From: an uncultured Candidatus Melainabacteria bacterium
GTDB taxonomy: Bacteria > Cyanobacteriota > Vampirovibrionia > Gastranaerophilales > Gastranaerophilaceae
Direction of reading: 5' to 3'
DNA length: 10,899 nt
NCBI GenBank assembly: GCA_934754855.1
Contig: CAKVJR010000052.1
Coordinates: forward strand, 1-10,899
The translations under genes and the position numbers were made by a program. Position 1 is the first letter of the stretch; every line of letters begins with the position of its first letter. The notes below the pieces were generated by a model that saw nothing but the letters and a program-made list of their open reading frames with translations, made no database searches and had not been told where the DNA came from. Of the stretch, positions 7,005 through 10,899 are shown one piece after another.

Positions 7005-7012
7005 AGGTTTTT

Positions 7013-7162
7013 ATGGAAAAAGAAAAAGAGATAAAAATCGAAATTGCAAAATCAAAATGCAAAAAAACTCCTAAAGACAGGGAATTTCAGGACTTTTTTC
7101 AAACAAAAAGACAAAACAATCTGCCGCAAAAAGTTGATGTAGATTTTTCTGAACATAAATAA
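7013..7162 (+). CDS. Small basic protein, 49 residues, function unknown
   Basis: A 49-codon ORF from ATG 7013 to TAA 7160-7162. AGAGG overlaps the stop of the four-wHTH gene (7003-7007) and lies 5 bases before the ATG, the same ribosome binding pattern as the vWA gene downstream. The product is strongly charged: a Lys/Glu-rich start with alternating residues, one Cys (C16), a middle REFQDFF segment, and a D-V-D-F tail. There is no membrane segment. Its position 8 bases after the regulator suggests co-expression and possibly a partner or modulator of it. I do not recognise a family. A chance ORF remains possible, although the tight spacing and the ribosome binding site argue for a real gene. 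Confidence 0.5.
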   Translation: MEKEKEIKIEIAKSKCKKTPKDREFQDFFQTKRQNNLPQKVDVDFSEHK

Positions 7163-7204
7163 ATTTTTATAATCTGAAACAACCTCAATTCTATCCAATT
7201 AAGT

Positions 7205-7233
7205 AAATTCAGAGTAATGAATTTGCTGAATTT
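7205..7233. repeat. 8-bp inverted repeat upstream of the vWA gene
   Basis: AAATTCAG (7205-7212) and CTGAATTT (7226-7233) form a perfect inverted repeat around 13 bases, followed by TTGG. It could be a weak terminator for the preceding unit or an operator for the vWA gene, which starts at 7263. A TATAAT at 7168-7173 with a poor TTTTCT -35 17 bases upstream (7145-7150) is the best promoter candidate in this gap and would place the repeat in the leader. Confidence 0.35.
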
Positions 7234-7262
7234 TTGGCAGAAAATATAAAAAAGAGGTTAAA

Positions 7263-7991
7263 ATGAAGATAATACTAATAGTGTTATTAAGTATCATTGT
7301 TGGTTTTTCGGGGCTGACGACTTTTGCTGAAAATTATACGGTTAACCAACCGAACGAAAAACTTACACCGATTGACAGCGATGAAAAAATTTTATTTATA
7401 GTTGATTTATCAAACAGCATGAACGACTATATCGGCGACAGAACGAAAATAGATATTGCCGTAAACTCACTCGCAGCAATAACTGCAAAGCTAAATCCAC
7501 GAACAAAAACAGGACTTAGAGTTTATGGACATAAATTCGGATTTAACCCGATTTTCGGCTGTCAGGCATCGGAACTTGTCATTCCGTTAAAAGAAAACAA
7601 TACAGGCAACATAAACTCAACTCTCAGAAGAATGAGTGCCGTCGGGTGGACACCGATTACAAAATCTCTCAAAGATGCCGTAAATTTAGATTTTGCAGGC
7701 GTTGTCGGCAAAAAAAGAATTATTTTATTGACTGACGGCGGAGAAACTTGCGACGAAAGCCCTTGTGACTACGCAATCAAACTTGTGCAATCAAGAGATG
7801 ATATCAAAATTGACGTAATTGCCTTTGCAATCAATGACCCCGACGCAGACGCCCAACTCAAATGTACGGCAGCAGTTACATCAGGCAAAATTTATCGTGC
7901 AAATACGGCAGCAGACCTCGCAAAAAGCCTTGAAGACGCACTAAACGTGACAACAGACGTACAAGGCACCGTCATAATGAAACAACATTAA
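7263..7991 (+). CDS. Secreted von Willebrand factor A domain protein
   Basis: A 242-residue protein with a Sec-type signal peptide (Lys at 2, hydrophobic core about 3-16, likely cleavage after F-A near 22), so it is exported, probably to the periplasm. The rest is a single vWA domain with a complete metal-ion-dependent adhesion site: D48-x-S50-x-S52, T130 in G-W-T-P-I-T, and D158 in L-L-T-D-G-G-E-T. The pattern of G-H-K, G-C-Q-x-S-E-L, G-W-T-P-I and D-G-G-E-T-C-D matches a bacterial vWA group often labelled Ca-activated chloride channel-like; that label does not prove transport. Three Cys (C100, C163, C168) could form disulfides outside the cytoplasm. The start has AAGAGG 5 bases ahead. Its stop overlaps the stop of the convergent TonB-like gene by 4 bases. 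A role in protein-protein contact at the envelope, perhaps with the TonB-like module, is inference. Confidence 0.9.
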   Translation: MKIILIVLLSIIVGFSGLTTFAENYTVNQPNEKLTPIDSDEKILFIVDLSNSMNDYIGDRTKIDIAVNSLAAITAKLNPRTKTGLRVYGHKFGFNPIFGCQASELVIPLKENNTGNINSTLRRMSAVGWTPITKSLKDAVNLDFAGVVGKKRIILLTDGGETCDESPCDYAIKLVQSRDDIKIDVIAFAINDPDADAQLKCTAAVTSGKIYRANTAADLAKSLEDALNVTTDVQGTVIMKQH

Positions 7992-8971
7992 TTTACAAAC
8001 GCAAACGAATAATGACCGTTGTTAAAATCCATTTGCATAACTATTTCACGACCCTCAAACCCGCTCGGCGGAGTGGAAAACACGGGAACTCTCATCAACA
8101 TGTTATACATCGCATCATCAAGTGATTTGTTTCCTGACTGAGTAACAAAACGACGATTGGTTAATTTTCCGTCAGCCGCAACAGAAAAAGCAATCTTTGC
8201 ACTGCCCTGCCCCTGTACGGTCAAAATAGGAAAGTTTGCGAACAAACGATTTCTTAAAGAATTTTTATATCTTAAATATTCTTCAACACTAATAGTGTTT
8301 TCTTGCTTTGTTACAGGTTTTGAAACATTATTAATATCCTTTGCCACTATTTGTGTTTTTTGTTTTTCTTGAGTTGGTTTAGTAACATTTTTATTGATTT
8401 TGGGAGAATTAATGTTCTTTTCTGCTTTAGAAGATGTCATTGGAGTTTGTTTAACAACTTGCGATTTTGGCGAATTATTTTGATTTGCCGTATTTTTTGA
8501 TGTATTTGAGTTAACTACATTAACACTATTTGTGGTATTGTCTTGCCTCACAGGTTGAGCCGTTGAACTGACAGGTTTTGAATCCGTCCAATATTCATTT
8601 ACATCAGAGGGAATGTAAGATTCTATCTCGACAGAGGCAGTTTTTTCTTGTGATTTATGAAAAAGAGCGGAAACATTTGAAAAAATCATAATTAAAGCCG
8701 TAATCAAAACAACAACAAAGACAATAATTGCAACAATTTCAGAGGTTCTTTGCATTTTTAAATCGTTTTCATAAGAATTAACGTCCTGCTCGTCAGAAAG
8801 TGAATTATTTTGAGCATATAAAAAATCGACATCTTTGCCCGAATTAAAATCTGTTTTTACTGTAGAGTAATCAAAATTTTCAACAACCTCAACAAATTCG
8901 TTGTTACCGCACTCACAAAAATCAGGTTTTAAATTATAATTACGTCCGCAATTGTTGCATTTATAAATCAT
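7988..8971 (-). CDS. TonB-like protein with N-terminal zinc ribbon
   Basis: A 327-residue protein in four parts. Residues 5-21 form a small zinc ribbon (C5-x-x-C8 and C19-x-C21-G). An acidic stretch leads to one membrane segment at about 79-98. Residues about 105-228 are a low-complexity Asn/Lys/Gln/Thr/Pro linker suited to crossing the periplasm. Residues about 231-317 look like a TonB/TolA C-terminal domain, with Y-L-R-Y-K-N-S-L-R helix, F-S-V-x-x-D-G-K-L, S-x-x-x-x-L-D-x-A and a final V-x-x-P. The zinc ribbon would sit in the cytoplasm, as in type II proteins. It is the last gene of the operon and overlaps the preceding gene by 4 bases (ATGA). A zinc ribbon on a TonB-like protein is unusual and suggests a cytoplasmic sensing or docking role. 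It should not be named tonB or tolA without alignment. Confidence 0.82.
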   Translation of the reverse strand: MIYKCNNCGRNYNLKPDFCECGNNEFVEVVENFDYSTVKTDFNSGKDVDFLYAQNNSLSDEQDVNSYENDLKMQRTSEIVAIIVFVVVLITALIMIFSNVSALFHKSQEKTASVEIESYIPSDVNEYWTDSKPVSSTAQPVRQDNTTNSVNVVNSNTSKNTANQNNSPKSQVVKQTPMTSSKAEKNINSPKINKNVTKPTQEKQKTQIVAKDINNVSKPVTKQENTISVEEYLRYKNSLRNRLFANFPILTVQGQGSAKIAFSVAADGKLTNRRFVTQSGNKSLDDAMYNMLMRVPVFSTPPSGFEGREIVMQMDFNNGHYSFAFVN

Positions 8972-9861
8972 TTTGTCACTCTTTCATAATCATTGTAATC
9001 AGCCGGAGAAGAAAATCTGCTCGAATGAGCCATTGTAAATCCGCCGTTTACATTTGTTATAACACGTTTTGAACCTGTCGGGAAATTCAAAATTGCCGTT
9101 TTTTGATAACTTAACAACAATGGTTTTATAACACGAACAGCGAGCGGTGTATAGGACGGATTTGAAGACCACGTTTTCAAATTTGAAATTGTGCCGAACT
9201 TATCAACCGTAAAGGAAAATTCAAAAGACGTGCCGATTGGAGCGGCAATTTTTGAATCACGCATTAATTTATTTTGCAAATCTGAACGCCACTTGTTCCA
9301 AGCAATAATTTCCTCTTCCTCTGTCAATACTTTGACAGGAGCAGTCTTTTGAACAGATTTCTCATTTATTTTCTCAACAGGTTGAGAAACCTTTGGCTCG
9401 GTTGTTTTTTGAGCAGTCTTAGTTTCAGGCAATTTAGGCTCCGTAACCTTAGTTTGAGCCTTTTGATTTTGCTGACTATTTTTTGACACTATTTGTGTTT
9501 TCTGTTGATTTGAGGAAGTTTTAGGCTGATTTTTCTGTTGATTATTACTATTTGTATTATTTTTAGAATCAACTTTTAATGATTTAATGTCTTTTTGGGG
9601 GATATTAACATTCAAAGATGGCGTCGAAACATTGACAGACGGAACGTTTATGTCTATTTGAGGAGCAGAAAAATCCACATTGTTTTGAGAAATATTCAAT
9701 TCTGGATTTTTAGGAGCCGCAACCTCATCAGATATCAATTCAAGTTTAAACGACCTATCCTCAAACGCAATCGGTTTGTGTGTTTTCGGGCGAAAAACGC
9801 AAACGAGAACAGTTGATAAGAGAAATAATAAAATTATAAAAATCAATAAATTTCTGTTCAT
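8968..9861 (-). CDS. TonB/TolA-like envelope-spanning protein
   Basis: A 297-residue protein anchored by a single N-terminal membrane segment (about 5-24). Residues 68-90 contain a short repeat of the type N-V-x-(V/T)-P-S and then N-V-N-I-P. A long Lys/Gln/Asn/Thr/Pro linker runs to about 180. The C-terminal part from about 185 starts with an acidic helix W-N-K-W-R-S-D-L-Q-N-K-L and continues with F-S-F-T-V-D-K-F-G-T-I and T-P-L-A-V-R-V-I-K-P-L, the layout of TonB_2/TolA-type C-terminal domains. The linker motif K-T-Q-I-V-S-K (121-127) is nearly repeated as K-T-Q-I-V-A-K in the downstream protein (205-211). It starts at ATG 9861 overlapping the upstream stop by one base (TAATG). It probably works with that membrane protein. 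No TonB box receptor or ExbD-like gene is visible here. Confidence 0.82.
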   Translation of the reverse strand: MNRNLLIFIILLFLLSTVLVCVFRPKTHKPIAFEDRSFKLELISDEVAAPKNPELNISQNNVDFSAPQIDINVPSVNVSTPSLNVNIPQKDIKSLKVDSKNNTNSNNQQKNQPKTSSNQQKTQIVSKNSQQNQKAQTKVTEPKLPETKTAQKTTEPKVSQPVEKINEKSVQKTAPVKVLTEEEEIIAWNKWRSDLQNKLMRDSKIAAPIGTSFEFSFTVDKFGTISNLKTWSSNPSYTPLAVRVIKPLLLSYQKTAILNFPTGSKRVITNVNGGFTMAHSSRFSSPADYNDYERVTK

Positions 9862-10899
9862 TATTTATCCGCTTTCGCCTTAATTTCTTCAAGTGCATAA
9901 ATTTCAAACTGAGTACCGCTAAGCAAAAATGTTTCCGCAATTAACAACGCCGTCGGAACAAGTGCCGCAACAATGCTTAATAACAAGCCGTAAAAGTCCT
10001 GACCGATTTCAGTTGAAAAGTATGACACATTCATTGTAAATTCAATCAAAATGATAATCAGAGCAGAATAAAGTGCAAAGTTTTTTTCTCTTGTTGCCCT
10101 CGAAACGCCCTCGAGGCCCCAAATTCCCGTACAATGCAACAAATAGTTGCTAAAGCCGTCGTGTTTTATAACATCGGAATTTTCGATTTTTTTATTCACC
10201 GTAAATGCGTGAACAAAGAGGAAAAACGCAAAAATAATCAAAAACGAAGCGAGAACCAAAAAGATTGGAGAAAATCTCATCTGAGAAATTCTAACCCAGC
10301 CGGCAGCCTCTGAAAAGCAATTAGCAAGCGTATTTGACACCCCATAAGCCAAAAATGGTGCTGTCAAAATGCCGACAAAAATTTCAAAAAACTGTTTTAT
10401 TCTCAATTTAAACATTCTGTCGCTGATGTATTGCAACTTATAATCGCTCAAATTGTTGATATACAAGCCAATCCAATTATTATATTCGTGAATGATTTTT
10501 TCAAAATCGGAACGATATTCAAATTTATTCAAATTTTCCGCAAGGACATAACCGTTGCTCTTATAATATGCCGATGCCGATGCAAGCACAAAAGCAAATG
10601 CAACAAAAAACAAAGACATTAAAATCGGGAAAATCGGATTTTTAGTATAATCGAGATAATATAACAAATTAATCGTGTAAACACCCGCCATAACAAGTGA
10701 AGAGCCAATAATAAAGATTTTTTGAACAATCTTTGACATCGTATTTTTGTTAGCGAGCGAGTTAAACCAACCGTACATTCCCTGCTTAAACAAAAGCATA
10801 ACGCCTAAAATTAAGGTTGTATATAAAAACAAAAGTTTCAAATCCGTCGGCAAATGGATATAATCCGCAGATTCTTTGATAGAAAGCCCCGTAATGTAG
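9861..10899 (-). CDS. Multi-spanning membrane protein, start beyond right edge
   Basis: At least 345 residues are visible. A TTG at 10853 could be read as a start, but the frame stays open to the window end and encodes a plausible stretch (Y-I-T-G-L-S-I-K-E-S-A-D-Y-I-H), so the gene very probably starts outside the window. Counting from the TTG, about seven membrane segments lie near 6-23, 46-66, 73-95, 157-177, 195-217, 259-279 and 287-311. A soluble loop of about 60 residues (96-155) has many charged and Tyr residues, and a second loop with H-C-T-G-I-W-G-L-E-G-V lies at 218-258. I do not recognise the family; it does not show the three-helix ExbB/TolQ layout. Being translationally coupled to two TonB-like proteins, it may be their inner-membrane partner, but this is inference from position. 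Confidence 0.8.
   Translation of the reverse strand, partial: YITGLSIKESADYIHLPTDLKLLFLYTTLILGVMLLFKQGMYGWFNSLANKNTMSKIVQKIFIIGSSLVMAGVYTINLLYYLDYTKNPIFPILMSLFFVAFAFVLASASAYYKSNGYVLAENLNKFEYRSDFEKIIHEYNNWIGLYINNLSDYKLQYISDRMFKLRIKQFFEIFVGILTAPFLAYGVSNTLANCFSEAAGWVRISQMRFSPIFLVLASFLIIFAFFLFVHAFTVNKKIENSDVIKHDGFSNYLLHCTGIWGLEGVSRATREKNFALYSALIIILIEFTMNVSYFSTEIGQDFYGLLLSIVAALVPTALLIAETFLLSGTQFEIYALEEIKAKADK

Noticed and set aside
7234..7250. TATAAA at 7245-7250 as promoter of the vWA gene
   Set aside because: Transcription would begin inside or after the ribosome binding site at 7252-7257, leaving no usable leader.
8285..8299. Palindrome AACACTA-A-TAGTGTT
   Set aside because: It sits inside the coding region of a TonB-like protein, between linker and C-terminal domain, with no transcription unit for it to control; probably coincidence in AT-rich sequence.
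10431..10853. TTG at 10853 as the start of the membrane protein, and small plus-strand frames opposite it
   Set aside because: The minus-strand frame continues to the window edge without a stop and encodes plausible protein, so the gene is treated as truncated; the plus-strand frames are antisense shadows.

Overview
The window looks like a chromosomal accessory segment from an AT-rich, outer-membrane-bearing bacterium. TonB/TolA-type C-terminal domains imply a diderm envelope. The compact overlapping genes, the TTG and GTG starts, a protein beginning with a short Asn/Phe-Ser-Gly leader, and the protein types together recall gut Gastranaerophilales (Melainabacteria/Vampirovibrionia). That assignment is my impression and was not tested. 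No rRNA, tRNA, CRISPR array, insertion sequence or phage gene was seen.

Region 1 (1-4329) is a divergent cluster of four homologous radical SAM enzymes. Three lie on the minus strand (the one at the left edge is cut by the window) and are read from a good sigma-70-like promoter at 2510-2538. The fourth lies on the plus strand and is stop/start-coupled to a DUF1796-type putative papain-like cysteine peptidase homologue. All four enzymes carry about 95-110 residues in front of the CX3CX2C cluster loop, with conserved Cys (C, CC, CxxC), an HG and a GGG motif. The arrangement resembles a SPASM-type auxiliary iron-sulfur domain placed N-terminally instead of C-terminally. This multi-enzyme locus is the best candidate here for an undescribed system; its substrate is not visible.

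Region 2 (4441-7162, plus strand) has three genes. The first encodes a 450-residue protein with an Ala/Thr-rich N-terminus and a possible Cys-His-Asn papain-like triad. The second encodes a 376-residue protein made almost entirely of four tandem GntR-type winged helix-turn-helix domains with no ligand domain. The third is a 49-codon basic small ORF directly behind it. The leader of the four-domain regulator can be drawn as two mutually exclusive folds, one of which covers the ribosome binding region.

Region 3 (7263-10899) has a secreted von Willebrand factor A protein on the plus strand, whose stop codon overlaps that of a convergent minus-strand operon. The operon reads, 5' to 3': a multi-spanning membrane protein (its start lies beyond the right edge), a TonB-like protein with an N-terminal anchor, and a second TonB-like protein with an N-terminal zinc ribbon. 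These three are coupled by 1- and 4-base overlaps and probably form an envelope-spanning module.
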